A DNA stretch of 64,000 nucleotides from Chrysoperla carnea (lineage: Eukaryota; Arthropoda; Insecta; Neuroptera; Chrysopidae). Of the stretch, positions 35,201 to 48,229 are shown in pieces. The stretch covers positions 36,538,140-36,602,139 of the forward strand of contig NC_058342.1 in NCBI RefSeq assembly GCF_905475395.1, given 5' to 3'. Positions within the stretch are counted from its first letter, which is position 1. Every line of letters begins with the position of its first letter. A model generated the notes under the pieces. It saw only the letters and a list, made by a program, of their open reading frames with translations. It had not been told where the DNA came from and searched no databases. Made by a program: the position numbers and the translations under genes.

Positions 35201-38200
35201 CTACTCCCTTAAGGATTTTTAGAAACAAAATATTTACCAAATATGTAATAATTAATTTTGTACTTTTTGTTTATAGGGGTTGTTCATCGCCATTATGGAA
35301 ACGAAAAGGTTTAGGACATTCACAATCACCAGAAGCTGTTTCAGAAAGTAGTTTAATCGGTATATCGCATACATCGGCCTCTGTATACGCTTTAGAACAA
35401 CCCGAACAACCAATGTCTACCCCAATTAGTTATAAAGTATCGGAAACAGTACGCAAACGTCAATACAGAGTCGGATTAAATCTATTCAACAAGAAACCAG
35501 AACGTGGTATAACATATCTAATGCGTCGAGGTTTCCTTGAAAATTCACCAGAAGCTGTTGCACGATTTCTTATTTCACGTAAAGGCTTAAGTAAACAAAT
35601 GATTGGTGAATATTTAGGCAATTTACAAAATCAATTCAATATGGCAGTTTTAGAGTAAGTACCATTTTTTATTTATTTCTAACTTCAAAATAAGTTGCCC
35701 GTAATGTAATACCCATTGTAACGGAAATCTTCGCCCTGCTGGGAGGTGCCCAGATCTGTAACTCGAAAGGTTACAGCAAGGCGCATATCAGCATCTTCTC
35801 AGATAGTCAGACCGCTCTACGGGTCCTTGAAGCCTCAAGACTCCAATCAAGGATAGTTTATGAATGCTTCAAGGAGCTGATCTGGATTCCGACTCACTCT
35901 GGCGTTAAAGGGAATGAAGCAGCAGATTCGTTGGCACGAGAGGGGTCGTTTCAGACGCTCCTTTCACCTGAGCCTATCATTCCCATAGCAAGATGCTCTA
36001 TAATTTACCGAATCAAAGAATGGCTACGACAAGCCCATCTTGAATTTGTACGTGCAGAAATCTGCAGGGCGTTAGATTCAGAATGTCCGGGTTCGAAACC
36101 TTGGATCAATCGGAGAAGCTGTAGGCTTTCTGTGTGGCGTCTGGCCTAGAATCCTCTAGCTTCATTTGATTTTAAAAGCGCCTCCTACCCGAAAACTCCT
36201 CGTCTTGTGTTATTAATTGTATAAATTTGATATTTGTAGATGTTTTGCCCGTGAATTGGATTTATCTGGAATGCAAGTGGACGTTGCATTACGTAAATTC
36301 CAAGCATACTTCCGTATGCCAGGTGAAGCTCAAAAAATCGAACGTTTAATGGAAGTATTCTCGCAACGATATTGTCAATGTAATATCGATATTGTAACAC
36401 GTTTACGTTCACCAGACACAATATTCGTGCTAGCATTCGCCATCATCATGCTGAACACCGATCTACACACACCAAATCTAAAACCAGAACGACGTATGCG
36501 TCTGGACGATTTCATTAAAAATCTTCGCGGCATCGATGATTGTGGTGATATAGATCGTGACATGCTAGTCGGCATCTACGAACGTGTCAAAGCGAACGAA
36601 TTCAAACCAAGTTCAGATCATGTGACCCAAGTGATTAAAGTGCAAGCGACTATTGTGGGTAAAAAACCGAATATGGTGTTGCCACATCGACGTTTGGTCT
36701 GTTATTGTCGATTGTATGAGATTCCTGATATTAATAAGAAAGAACGACCTGGGGTCCATCAACGAGAGGTCTTCTTGTTTAATGATTTACTTGTGATCAC
36801 GAAAATTCTAAGTAAAAAGAAATCGTCTGTAACGTATACATTTCGACAGAGCTTTTCATTATGTGGTATGGTTGTTACTTTATTTGAAGTTCCACGTAAG
36901 TACTAATTTTTTTATTCTCATTGAAACCAATTACAATTTTGAATCCAAATTTAATTGAAATGAATTGGATGTAATTGGAAAAAAATTTCCAATTCATTCC
37001 GATTCAATCCAATAGAACTAGTCGGAAATTTCCAATTGGTTTCAATTCATGAATGGGATCGAATTGGAAATTTTATATTGGCTTGAATCGGAATTTAATA
37101 AGAATGGGTTGGAAATTTTAATCAGAATTGAATTGGACTTTTTTATCAGGGATATCCAAGTGTAATATTTGTTTCAAAGACTAATAAATAATGAATGTGA
37201 TTTGTTTTTTGTAGATTATCCTTTTGGAATACGTTTAGCTCAACGTGTCGATGACAAAGTACTTATTACATTTAATGCTCGTAACGAGCACGATCGTTGT
37301 AAATTCGCTGAAGATTTACGTGAATCCGTCTATGAAATGGACGAAATGGAGAATTTACGTATTGAAGCTGAATTAGAACGTCAAAAGTCTAGTCGTGGTG
37401 GTAATCGTTCTGGTGCGGAGAATCGCGATAGTGGTGTGGCCGATGTTGAAATATGCTCGTGTACTCAGGGTACAATTCTAGTCAAAGATGGTAATGGTGG
37501 GGATCGTACTGTTGTCCAAACACAACAGCCAACAAACGAACAAAGTCAAAGAGATGCACAACTTAAGAGAACTGCTCTCAGTAATTCTTTACTCGATATT
37601 CATGATCAATGTAAGTATCAATAACACCACCCACACCATTCACACCATTCAACTTTCATTCAACTTTCTTTTCAAATACAATCAAAAAGCTCAGAGAATG
37701 AGTTGGGCTGGGCACCAAAGCTTCATCACTCAGTTCATTACATGCTTTTTATCATTAGATGCTTTGTATTTAAATTGTCATCACTCTAGCTCAATTCGGA
37801 GGAACTTTGGAGATGCGTAAAAGTTTTTAAAATTGCAAAAAAGTGATATTTCGACATAAAAAAGGGAAAGGATTTGACTTCTTGAAGAGAGAGAAAGTTA
37901 AATTGTTAGGATTTGGTGGTGAATCGTCCCGTCCCCGTTTCCTAATAGTTCTTGGAATACTCTATAAATAAAGATATATTTATAGTTACAGGTGAAAAAC
38001 CACAAAGGAGGGGTAGTGTGGGATCATTAGACAGTGGAATGTCTGTATCGTTTCAACCGACAAGCTCATCGACACTATCGCGAATTGAATTCGGACAAGG
38101 CGGTCAAAAGCCAAAACCAATGAATCAACAGCAATCATTCCTTGGTGGTCTATTTCATAAACGTGAACGTAAATTATCTCGTACTGAGGATCCAACACAA

Positions 38201-38233
38201 AAGGATCCATTTATACGTTCAACAGAAGTTTAA
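32217..38233 (+). CDS. siz: IQSEC/BRAG-family Arf guanine-nucleotide exchange factor (schizo/loner orthologue), 7 coding exons
   Basis: Coding exons read as 32217-32774, 33389-33575, 34599-35053, 35277-35654, 36240-36895, 37215-37610 and 37992-38233; every junction is GT-AG and all phases agree. From the first in-frame ATG (32230) this gives 952 residues. The frame is open back to the acceptor at 32215-32216, so earlier exons may exist. Seen in order: IQ motif (about 109-130, [12 protein letters not shown]) after a short coiled-coil-like helix; Gln/Pro-rich linker; Sec7 domain (about 451-645) with FRMPGEAQ carrying the catalytic Glu551 and the second motif [15 protein letters not shown] domain (about 655-790); and a C-terminus ending STEV, a class I PDZ ligand. 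The family loads GTP on Arf6-type GTPases and in Drosophila acts in myoblast fusion and midline glia. The Sec7 and PH blocks match vertebrate IQSEC closely, so identification is firm. The true N-terminus is uncertain. Confidence 0.95.
33745..34570. repeat. Palindromic ~306 bp satellite in IQSEC intron 2
   Basis: Centres GGGGTACCCC at 33961-33970 and 34267-34276 (306 bp apart), plus a third half-unit that stops just before its centre. Same family as the R3-internal array. It ends about 28 bp before the exon 3 acceptor (AG at 34597-34598). Confidence 0.9.
35695..36195 (+). mobile_element. Non-LTR retrotransposon family 2 RNase H fragment in IQSEC intron 4
   Basis: Plus-strand translation gives [36 protein letters not shown] and [18 protein letters not shown], i.e. 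an RNase H domain with its Glu, second Asp, His and final Asp kept. A short deletion lies before WIPTHSG, the first catalytic Asp is missing through 5' truncation and the frame breaks downstream. It lies in the same orientation as the host gene, between exons 4 and 5. Confidence 0.85.
36940..37150 (+). repeat. Imperfect short repeats in IQSEC intron 5
   Basis: Alternating forms of TTCCAATT and AATTGGAA recur many times on both strands, giving self-complementary sequence. Non-coding. Confidence 0.5.
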
Positions 38234-40757
38234 ATAAATCAATTTTAAATTTGAAAATATTAATTAATTAATTAATTAAAAATAATTACAAAAAAAAATA
38301 TGGAAAAATACGTAACAAAAAAATATGTATTATATAATTTATAAACAAAATATAATTCAATATTTATAAACAAAGTATTTATAAAAAAAAACAAATCTCA
38401 AATCTCATTGTACTATTTTTCGAGACACAGTTTTGGAAATGAGCTTCTCTCTGATTCAGGACATCATTTATTTTTTTATTCAGTTTTGTCTTAAAATGAA
38501 TTGTTCGCATTCCATTTGTACTTTTCAAAGGGCGACGCACAAAATAAATTGTTTTTGAGATTTTTCCCGCACAAAATTGATTGAAGTATGGCACGCTGTT
38601 TTAATTTTTATAACCTCAAATTATTTTTTTCGGATTTGTTTATCAGGGAGCAATGGATTACCTTAAGATAGTGTTCCGTTTTGTAAGCACTTTATTTGAA
38701 AAAAATAACTTGAGGTTTAAAAAAATAAAACGGGGTGCCATATTGATGACAGTTGATTTTGTGACGTAATTCATAGAATGACGTGTTTTGTGCGTTGTCC
38801 TTAGCGTCGGCCATTTTGTATATACACTTTCCATACATCAAATGTCATCTATTAACATTGACTAATTCTAAGTAATCGCATTTTCTAACATAAAAATCGT
38901 CGTTTAGTGAAAACCTGTAGTTTCATATGTGCGTGCCATCACAAGCCACATAATTCTAACTTTAAGTGAAGCTCACACCACCGTCAAAACTATCGAATGC
39001 TTCGACGTGCGTTTTTTTGATAAAATTATCTTAAAATTCCATTTTAATTGAAACAAAACGTACGTTGAAATGGACGTTTGTGTGACCCTACTTCCTAGCC
39101 TTAAAGTAAAGTTTGTAAATAAATTTTCCATACATCACGTTTACTAATAGCTAATCATTTTTTCTTAACAATTTTGTGTCCGTGGATTCAATTCTAAAAA
39201 AGAATTAAAGGAATAATTCATTTTAATTGATTCATTTAAGTAAATCAATTCCTGAATCAGAATCGTTCAGTACATTACTAATCTCACAACTTCATTGTAC
39301 TATTTTTAGAATTTGGAGCAAATTGTGGTTAACATTTTACTGGAAAATATGCTGTTTTAGATTTTCAAATTAATTTGGATGGTCGAAAACATGAAATTTT
39401 TGAATAGATCAAAAATATATTTAAAAAATCTGAAACAGCCTATCAAATAACTCAATTTTAGGTCTATTATTTGAAAATATTGTATTTAATTGAGACCCAT
39501 TTCCCCCTCTCTTCAACTATAATCAGAATTTTGAATTAGTAAATGTCGAATGTAATTTATAAGTACTTACTCACGGATAAGGGTATAATAAAAAATAATT
39601 TCGTGAGACCCCGTTAAATATTTTCAAATTATGGATTTAAAAACTCAATTAAATGTTTACTCGCTCTCAAAAAAACAAATCTTTCAAAATATATTGCAGA
39701 AGAAACACTTCAAAGAAAATTACTGAAATATTTTTGATATTTGAGAATTATTTATAGTAATCATTTTCGATTCAAATCTCGTTATTAAAAAAAAGCTTTT
39801 CAAATACAATTGCGCATGTGTAAATAATAAATTCTTTAAAACAAATGTTTAAACAAAAATAAATTGTTGTATATAATTAAAAGAAAATTATTATCTCAGA
39901 ATATCCACAAAAGTATCGCAGTAATTTTTGAATTATCAAATTTTGAAAAAAAGAAAAATGGCTGCAAATTTGATAGCAAAATATGTAATATATTTTCTAA
40001 AAAAGCCGTTTGTGTTTAAATGGCGCTAAATTCAAAGGAAAATTGAACATAAATTTAAGGAAAAACCTTTGTAAAGTAAAAAAAAAACCGATTTTTGTTA
40101 AATTTTTTATTTTATGCAGTAGTGTGGTGTTTCTGTGTTCGAGGACCGAAGGGCGAAGGACCAAGCGTAGTATTTTATACAATTTCTACGCTTGATTCTA
40201 GACTTAACAATTTTCATTGAAATTTGAGTTCAAGAGGAAGGCATTGAGTAAAATGGTGCAAAAATACATTTTCTTTTTGTGGTGCTAATTTGGCAACTTT
40301 TTATTTATTTTTAAATTCTATTTATTTTTGAGGTCAATTCAAATTTCAAATGAAAATTCACAAAATTTAATTTTCCGTAGAAAAACATTTACGGATTCGA
40401 GTTAAATAATTCCTTTCGTGTAATAATTACATTGTTTGTTTAATTTTAGAGGGGGAATTATTTGATTGGAATAGTTTTTATGGACGTAGCTTGACTAGAT
40501 AAAGCCCAAAATGGTCTAATTCAGGGGTGAATAATTTTGAATACACTCAAATACGAAAGTACAGTGAGCTGAAGTTATTTTCCTTTGTTTTGGTGGTTAT
40601 TCCAGGATATGGAAATTTGCTAACAAGTTACAAACAATTAAAGACTTGCTTAAGATTTCATTTGACATAACCCCTTCAAAAATAATCTTGGATCCCAAGT
40701 AGTCAAGTCTATTACAAACAGAATACCATAAATCTTTTAGGGGGAAAATTAAAAGGA
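38234..40757. other. IQSEC 3' flank, no gene
   Basis: Probably begins with the IQSEC 3' UTR (AATAAA overlaps the stop at 38233-38238 and another lies near 38549, so the poly(A) site is unclear). Beyond that nothing recognised. Confidence 0.5.
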
Positions 40758-41024
40758 AGTTGGACTAGAAATATTAAATCAGAACATAATCAACTAGACG
40801 TTTCGTCTCTTTATTAAGACTTCTTCAGCAACTACCAATTATCAAAATTACAATATAACCTCAAATACATAATTACTTAGAAAAAAAAACTCAACTAATA
40901 AAAGTTCAGGGTTGTATTATATTGTAATTTGGATAATTGTAAGTTGTAGTTCCTGAAAAAGTCTTAATAAAGAGACGAAACGTCTAGCTGGTAATATTCT
41001 GATTTAATATTCCTAATCCAACTT
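40758..41024. mobile_element. Foldback element with ~100 bp inverted arms (FB1)
   Basis: Arms 40758-40853 and about 40917-41024 are inverted copies with the shared core CTAGACGTTTCGTCTCTTTA. The 60 bp loop is AT-rich. No coding content; type of transposon unknown. Confidence 0.75.
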
Positions 41025-42123
41025 TTCGGACGTGGAAAATTTTAAATTAAGAGAAATGTTTGTCAATTTCATTCGATCTACGTCCATGAAAGATCTGTTG
41101 AATGCCATAGAACAATATATTTTCTTCAAAATTACTCAAGTGATATTAGTACTTACTAAGTTTGTGGGGAGGGGGGTGAGTGGTAAGAAAAAGAATTGAA
41201 ATCAAACAAAAATGATAATAAAAAAAAAATCAAATGTCAACATGCCCATTTTGACATATGATTTTCCTGTGAAAATGTCTGAATTTTACAAAGTATATAT
41301 TTTTTTAATTTATTATAATTTTCTTAAAATATTTATAAAATAATTTTTCATGTTTCTGCGTTTAGAGAAAACTCTTTTTAATAATCACATTTTACAACGA
41401 ACTGATTTTTTGTTGTTTCAAAATCAGGGGAGGGGAATATTATAATTTTTTTTTCTTTTGAATATAAATTGGAGGCTGTGAATTTTTTTAATTTTTATTT
41501 TTGAGAAAAAAAACTTTAGATTTTCTACGTCATTTGTATAAACTCACCATGTAGGAGTAGGAGTAGCACGATTCAAAAATCAGGATTGCAGCATGTATTC
41601 AGTAGGGATTCAGTTAGGGAAAAATTGTTTAAAAAAGGAAATCACAAGATCTACGAAAAAATGTGAATTTAAATTGATTTTAATAAGAAATTCCTCCACA
41701 AGAAGTTACAATCAATGTCTCTCAAAAGGTTTCGTTTGCTGGATATCCTTTGAAATGTGTATTTTTCAAAGTTTTTCCCAATACTTAGGGATTTCAAGTT
41801 TTGAATTCCCAAAGTATCATTTTTAGACATGAAACGACTAGAATATTGACCAAGACCATATTTCCTTGAACATGCGATACTTATGGAAATTTATATCTAA
41901 CATAACATTTTGAGATTTTCGAATTTTATAAAAAGTTTTGGCTGTAAAAGAAAAGGATTTTGTGATTTCAAGTTTTTAAAAGGAACGAATTTTAAAATCT
42001 TTTTTATTTAATATAATTGTATATAATTTTTAAGGGCCGCTATAGTAGACTTGTAAAACATCTGTAAAACATCGGCAATATTTCAGGGAAATCTCAACAA
42101 AACCGCTGTAACGACGCCTATAC

Positions 42124-42394
42124 AGACGGTTGCCACCTCTCCAAATTTGATCGGGAGACTCCCGAAATCGTAAAATCTCTCCCGACTCCCGATGTCAACA
42201 TAAATTCTCTAAAGTTTAGTACAAAAGATATTTTTTGATTATTTGTTTCATATTCACAATTTTGAGCAGCTTTTATTTTATTAAGGAAAAACTGGGTACA
42301 CAAAACATCAAAAATATCGAAGACTTTTATAATTAGGTGCTATAATTTAATTTCACTATTTCCCGACTTCCCGAAACTTTGAGGTGGCAACCCT
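42124..42394. mobile_element. hAT-like MITE with target-site duplication
   Basis: Ends AGACGGTTGCCACCTC and GAGGTGGCAACCCT form a 12-13 bp inverted repeat. Outside them lie GCCTATAC (42116-42123) and ACCTATAC (42395-42402), an 8 bp duplication with one mismatch, as hAT elements make. Interior 271 bp is non-coding. Confidence 0.75.
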
Positions 42395-43314
42395 ACCTAT
42401 ACTCCGTGAAAACTTTTGAAAAAAGAAACTCAAAACCAGAAAAATGATTATTTTTGGAGTTATAGGTTCAGTAAAATTGTATAAGCTTGCACGAAGAATA
42501 AAATTTGCACTTTAGCGACCCTAGAACACAGTATTTTTTACGCTTCCTCCTCTATGAGCAATGCGTTCTTGGATAAAGAGGCACACAATAAAGTTTATGA
42601 CACATAATAAAGTTATAACAATGGTGACTTCGACTTAAAGTAACTCACCCATGCCTGTTTTAGGGGAAATTTCAAGAAGAATCGCTGTAGTGCAAATTTT
42701 ACTTAAATTTTGATTTGTGTCTCAAAAAACTAAGTGTAAATTTGTTTATTTTTTTCTTTTTCTAAACGTAGAAATAGCAGAATAGAAACTCGAATGAATA
42801 GTTACCTGATAATAAATGTTAATTATTTTTTTTTTTAGTTGTTTTCTTTCAGAATCTAACACTACTGTATTTGTATCTTGTATGTTTGTTTAATTTTTAA
42901 TGATTTTGTAATTTTTGAAATAAAACAATAAATAAGAAGAGTATTTAAAAATCATTACAAGAAAATCAAATAAAGGCGCGTTTATTTAAAATCAAATATG
43001 AACGCTAGTTAATTGGGTGATTTTTAATGAAAAAAATAAGTCATTTAGTGTTTGTAAAATGATATACAAAACATACTTAAAACAAATTTTAATTATTTCT
43101 GTTGTATTTATTATTATTCTTCTGATTAAGTAATTTATGTTGTATTTGTTCACTCATCAACAAAAAAATGAAAAAAAAAACAAGAACTTTCGTCAATAAA
43201 AATACATTTTTAAAACTGTAAACACTTCGTTTTTAATTATATGGCGTCCAACCTCCCATCCCAACAGGATATTCTACTATTTTTGAAAAAGTACCTCAAA
43301 ATGTTGATTTTAGA

Positions 43315-43640
43315 CAGAGTTTAATTGTTAAGAGTCCGTTTTGGAGGGTAGTTTCCAAAATAAACCGTGTGGTATCGCAAATAGGTTCCTAGCACCTATA
43401 CCAAGAGGTCTAGGGGCTTTCTTGGAAAAAACCAGCCACCTGAAAGCGAGGAATCTCCGGGCAAGAGATCTTATTTTAATCAGATAAAGATAATGGATTC
43501 ATTAGACGCCACACAGAAAGCCCACAGCTTCTCTTCCAGAATCTCTGAATCCAAGAATTGATTGGTGTCCAAGGTTTCGGATCCAAACATTCTCAATCTG
43601 AAAGTGTTTGAAATGGGAAATTCGAAAAGAGAAAATAAGA
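43315..43640 (-). mobile_element. Non-LTR retrotransposon family 2, downstream fragment
   Basis: Minus-strand sequence shares GAGAAGCTGTGGGCTTTCTG and the following CTACCCG/CAGGTGGC region with the pieces at 46175-46465 and 53110-53500. Coding potential is lost. Confidence 0.6.
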
Positions 43641-44164
43641 AAAGCATTTTGTAAGTAAATAAAATATGTATATTTGACAAAACATTTGTATAAAATTTAC
43701 ATAAACGAGCAAAAAAGGGTAAGAAGAGCTTACATTTTAAAAAATAAATCTGAAAATAGAAAAACAAATGCATATCACAAATAGCTAAGATATGAATATG
43801 TCAACTCAAAAATTTACGTCATTTCCCTTCAACTACCATACATTTAAACCTTTTAACAAAAGGTGTAAATTTTATTTCGAAAACGGGTAAGAGAATTGAT
43901 ACCATTTCCTAGTTGAGATTTTTATAAGGAACAAATTTATTAACCTTATTAAGAAAAAACTTGATTGAGCTTATGAAAACAGGAAATGCATTTATTTTCA
44001 AACACACTCCAGCAAGTTATATAAATACTATCAAAAATAAATGAGAACCCCAGGATATTTCGAAATAAATTTCGATTTTATAGTCATCAATCGTTGCGTA
44101 CTTTGTACTGCGCATCAGGTTGCCTAAGTGATTGAAAACAATTGAAGTTGTTTTCAATTTTTCT

Positions 44165-44265
44165 CATAGCTACATCTCCCGAATCAGGCATCAGATCGAA
44201 ATTTGGTTCATAGCTTTTCCATTTGTCTTGTGCTGTCAATAACAGAACACCCTATATATGATCTT
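44165..44265 (+). repeat. R7 repeat copy
   Basis: CTACATCTCCCGAATCAGGC to CAATAACAGAACACCCTATA. Confidence 0.55.
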
Positions 44266-44384
44266 GCCAATGACATTTGAGTATTTTATCACCTGATTTT
44301 GACACTTAATTTTTGATAAATTCTTAACCTTGAAAAAGACGTAAATTTTTAGTTAGATGAAAAATATTCAATCAGGCGCAGTAT

Positions 44385-44660
44385 TTGACAGTTATTTTAG
44401 AATGACTACAAATTTGAGGAGCTGTTAACAATTTAAAGGTAATTACTCTCTTCCTTTTCCAAGAGGACGATTTTCAAATTAAATGCATTAATTGAGGGCG
44501 GTATTCAAATTAAATGCAAAAATCACTTTGTCTAGCAATCGAAAGAATGAGATGTTCCGAAAACAACAGCTTAAAGCTCCTTGAAAGAAGAAAAATAGCA
44601 CGCCCTTAACTATAACCTGTTAAATTTTCAGTCGTTCTGAAATGACGTGTCAAATGCTAC
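44385..44660. mobile_element. Degenerate foldback element (FB4) just past CPT2
   Basis: Left part GTATTTGACAGTTATTTTAG and right part CTGAAATGACGTGTCAAATGC are inverted relatives, and pairing continues inward with gaps to CTTCCTTTTCCAAG / CTTGAAAGAAG. It lies 3' of the CPT2 stop on that gene's strand. Confidence 0.5.
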
Positions 44661-44833
44661 CCAGCAAACCTTTATACATTTACGAAAATCAAATTACGGA
44701 AAAAAAGAATGAAATATTTAATAAAAAATAAAAAAATTATATAAAATGACATGATTCTTCGGCCACATAAAAAAAAAACAGTAAAAAAAGAAAATTAGGC
44801 ACTTCAGTTTTGTTTGTAAAAGAAAAAAAATTG

Positions 44834-47800
44834 TTAGTTTTGTGATAAAATATTCAAAATTTCTTTGTAAGATTGTCGTAAGGCGTCAATAAATTCAGCA
44901 CCATTTTTTTGTCCTTGATAACTTGCTAGAGCCACTCCTAGGCTATCATCCATTATTGTATATCTGTAACAATCAAAAAAATCCCGTCAGCATTAATTCG
45001 TATACACATTCTCAAACCTCTAGCTTAATTCGGAGGGGCTGTGGAGTAAACGAGTCTTTGATTTTTTGCTACCCTGTAGTAAACAGAACTGTTCTCTCTC
45101 GTTTTATCTCACTTAGGTACGATAAGTCGTCTTATTCTTGGACAAATATGAATATTCGCTGTGATTTATCGACATCGTTTACTAATCGTTTTCGTTTACG
45201 ATACCTATAGCATCCTTTTCGATACTTATAGCATTTTTGACGCTTTTAAACCTTATTTTAAAAGTTATGCCTTCATAGATTCCTATAAATGTGCATTCTT
45301 TCGAGATTTATCGCAGATATCATCCTTGAAGAGGTTGACATAAATCTTTACATTTATATTAAGAAAAAAAAAAGGTTTACTTACGCAATTCCATAACCAT
45401 CTTGGACAACTGGCCCAAATCCACCAGCCCAAACGTGTGGAGACGATAAAGTACTGGTTGATAGAATATTATGATTCAATTTTTCATAAGCAAGGTCTCC
45501 AAATATAGACGGTTTTGGTCGACCCATTTTTTCCGCTAAATACTTAAGAGCAAACAAATGACGATCAAAACCTTGTCCCATCGCTGCTTCTTTGGTCAAT
45601 TGCGAGTGTACCTCTGAACACTTTTTAATTTTGTCACGTAACGCTGAATGATTTGTTTCTTTTTTAAGATTGAACGAATCACAGAAATCCTAGAAAAAGA
45701 GATTCACTTATTTATTAGATACGATTCAAAACGTTGTTGAAGCAAGTTTACTTTTGTGGCAACGGTGCAAGGACGCATTGTTTCGGTACGTCCATGTTTA
45801 AATGCGGCAGTACTGCATGATTCATATGTGGCCGTATAATTACCAAATAATTTAAAGTAGGCTGATTGAAAACCTAATTGCATCACTGAATCTGGACTGA
45901 TTGCGTTCTTCTTACAAATCTTCTTTCCAATACCATCAAATTCGAGGATGTTTATATCTAAACTTGAACAAGTTTGATCGTATTTATGGATTGTGGATTT
46001 TATTATGTTTGACATTTGATCATCCAAATTTACATCTAAAAAACAAGCAAAATTATTTATTTTGAATTCTGCACGCAAAATTTATCACGCTCACAAAACA
46101 GACCAAAAACTGGCTCATTTAATAGAACATTTTCGACTTAATTTCGATCATTTCCATAATTTGGGGATCGAAAATGGTCAGATAGTCAGGCTGCTCTTCG
46201 GGTCCTTGAAGCGTCAAGATTACAATCAAGGATAGTCTATGAATGCTTAGAGGAGCTGAATCATCTGGCACTGAACAACCCAGTCTGGGTTCCGGGTCAC
46301 TCTGGCGTTAAAGGGATGAAACAGCAAATTCGTTGGCACGAAACCTTGGACCCATCTATCCTGGGAGTGATCCCCACGAAGAAGCTGTGGGCTTTCTGTG
46401 GGGCGTCTGGCCTAGAGAGAATCCTTAAGCTTGAAGAACGTTTCAGGATCATTTTCGTTTGATTACGCAGTCGATTGATAAAAACAAAAAAGATCGAATA
46501 TAAATACTAACCAAGATGTGTAACATGATCGGGTGTGACGCTGGACGCTGGTTTTGTGTCAGGATGAACTTGTGGTTTTCGTGTAGAATCTTTATAAATA
46601 TCATTAAAATATCTCAAAACTGCAACTCCATCGCCCCAAGAATGTTCAAAATTGACTCCGGTCACTGCATCTTTTGTTACAATTAACGATATTGATTTGT
46701 CAAACCATCTAAAAATTCAATCAAAATTTTAATTTGAATGTGCACAGAAAATGTATTGAGTGTTCAGAAAATAGTGCAAAAAAAAGTTTACAGATTCGAG
46801 AACTCATCTTTTGTATTATTATAATTATCTAGGCGCCCTTGCATTTTGGACTCATAGACTTGGAGCAGCGTCTAGAAATCATAGTAATTAATCCATTCTA
46901 TCCAAATTTGACTTACCGATTTTTACCATTTCCATGCAAGAAGTGTCGTACAAGTTTAACATTATCATTCAAAATTTGATCGTCATCCAAAACTAAATTA
47001 AACAAAGCGGAATCAATTAAACGTAATGTTTTCTCGTTTCCAAGTTTTAACAATAAATGACGTGCTGTTGCCCAAACATTACGATTTTCCGTTGTTAAAA
47101 TACCCAATGGTAATGGATTTGGTGGACGTGGATCATCCAAAACATTTTTTATTTTCGCTAAAATATCTTCAGGTGGTAAAATTTCCCCTACAAAAGTCAA
47201 TAACATTATATTATTACTTAAGTTTAATCTTACATACTTAATGCGGATAAATCGGTCATTTTTTTAAGGTCAAAAACCTTAAGGTTCATTGAATTTCAAA
47301 GCTTGAGTTTGATTAAGGATGTACCTGCGTCAGGGCAAGTCTTGATTTTTTTTATATGAAGTTGAACTAGGTCCAAATCAATTCTGAAAATTTTAAAGGG
47401 AGGGGGGGGGGGTAACGGTGGAAATAAACAAAAAATGACACTTACCAAGTGAATTTAAAACATCAAAAATATAAAAATGTCCATTTCGCATCACCAAAAT
47501 ATGTTTGGCACGTACATCTTGGACAATCATATCCTTGTCCAATTCGGGAACTCGAGTACTATTAAACAAGTGATCATATTGGCTCATATCCAACGGATAC
47601 GCGTTGTTCATGTAACAATACATATACGACAAAAATGGCGGCAATGTTTTGGCAATTTTCGTAAACATTGGTTGATCGGGTGTTTTTGGATTTACAAAGA
47701 ATACTTCTGGTTTTAAAATATTGGCTCGTAACGAGCGCATAAAACGTAACGAACTGATCACCATGTTTGTGGCCTTCAATAGTTGAGTCTCGTATTCTGG

Positions 47801-48229
47801 TTTCGGGCCACGCACATGAATTAACGCTGGATTATAGTTAATCGGTAACGGTTTACGATCTTTCAAATACATATCGAACCATGGTGCTGATATGTAACTC
47901 GTGTGCTTATTTTTATTATCTTGTTCCACAAGCGCGTTATGTAAAAGTTTTCCCGAACTCGTGATAAATCGTTTAACATTCGCTTCGGTTTTCTCAAATG
48001 CTTCGGCTATCGGTATTAATGGACGTTGTGCTTCTAAATATCGTTCACATGTTTTCTCTAATTTTGGAATTGGTAAGCGTGGTAATGCTGTCTGGAAATG
48101 CAATGTTGGTATCTCACTCCGATGTAAGTATTGATATTCTTCTGAAGAGGTTGTGCTGTATTTCGCATATTGTTTAATAACTTGTCGAATATGTCGAATA
48201 TTTTGTCGCTCGAATAATAAAACCGACAT
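44834..48229 (-). CDS. CPT2: Carnitine O-palmitoyltransferase 2, mitochondrial (6 exons, complete)
   Basis: Exons in transcript order are 48229-47446, 47187-46917, 46708-46512, 46035-45752, 45689-45385 and 44963-44834, all GT-AG with matching phases. They give 656 residues against 658 for the human enzyme. CPT2 sits on the matrix side of the inner mitochondrial membrane and converts acylcarnitine plus CoA to acyl-CoA for beta-oxidation. The N-terminus is basic and lacks acids ([18 protein letters not shown]), as expected for a presequence. The catalytic His374 lies in [12 protein letters not shown] (human His372). The STST motif at 589-592 and the block [18 protein letters not shown] are intact. 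An in-frame ATG at 48259 would add 10 residues; I prefer 48229 because the added stretch is not presequence-like. Introns are 62-476 bp, and the third carries a LINE fragment. No broken residues were seen. Confidence 0.97.
46175..46465 (+). mobile_element. Non-LTR retrotransposon family 2 RNase H fragment in CPT2 intron 3
   Basis: Plus-strand sequence encodes [20 protein letters not shown] and then, with a frameshift, VPGHSGVKG, so it is the same RNase H region as at 35.7 kb. It is antisense to CPT2 and lies between the exons at 46035 and 46512. Confidence 0.8.

Larger units (their letters stand above)
41025..44384. other. Intergenic DNA between IQSEC and CPT2
   Basis: Contains the hAT-like MITE, an R5 end, a LINE family 2 fragment and an R7 copy. 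No gene seen. Confidence 0.5.
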
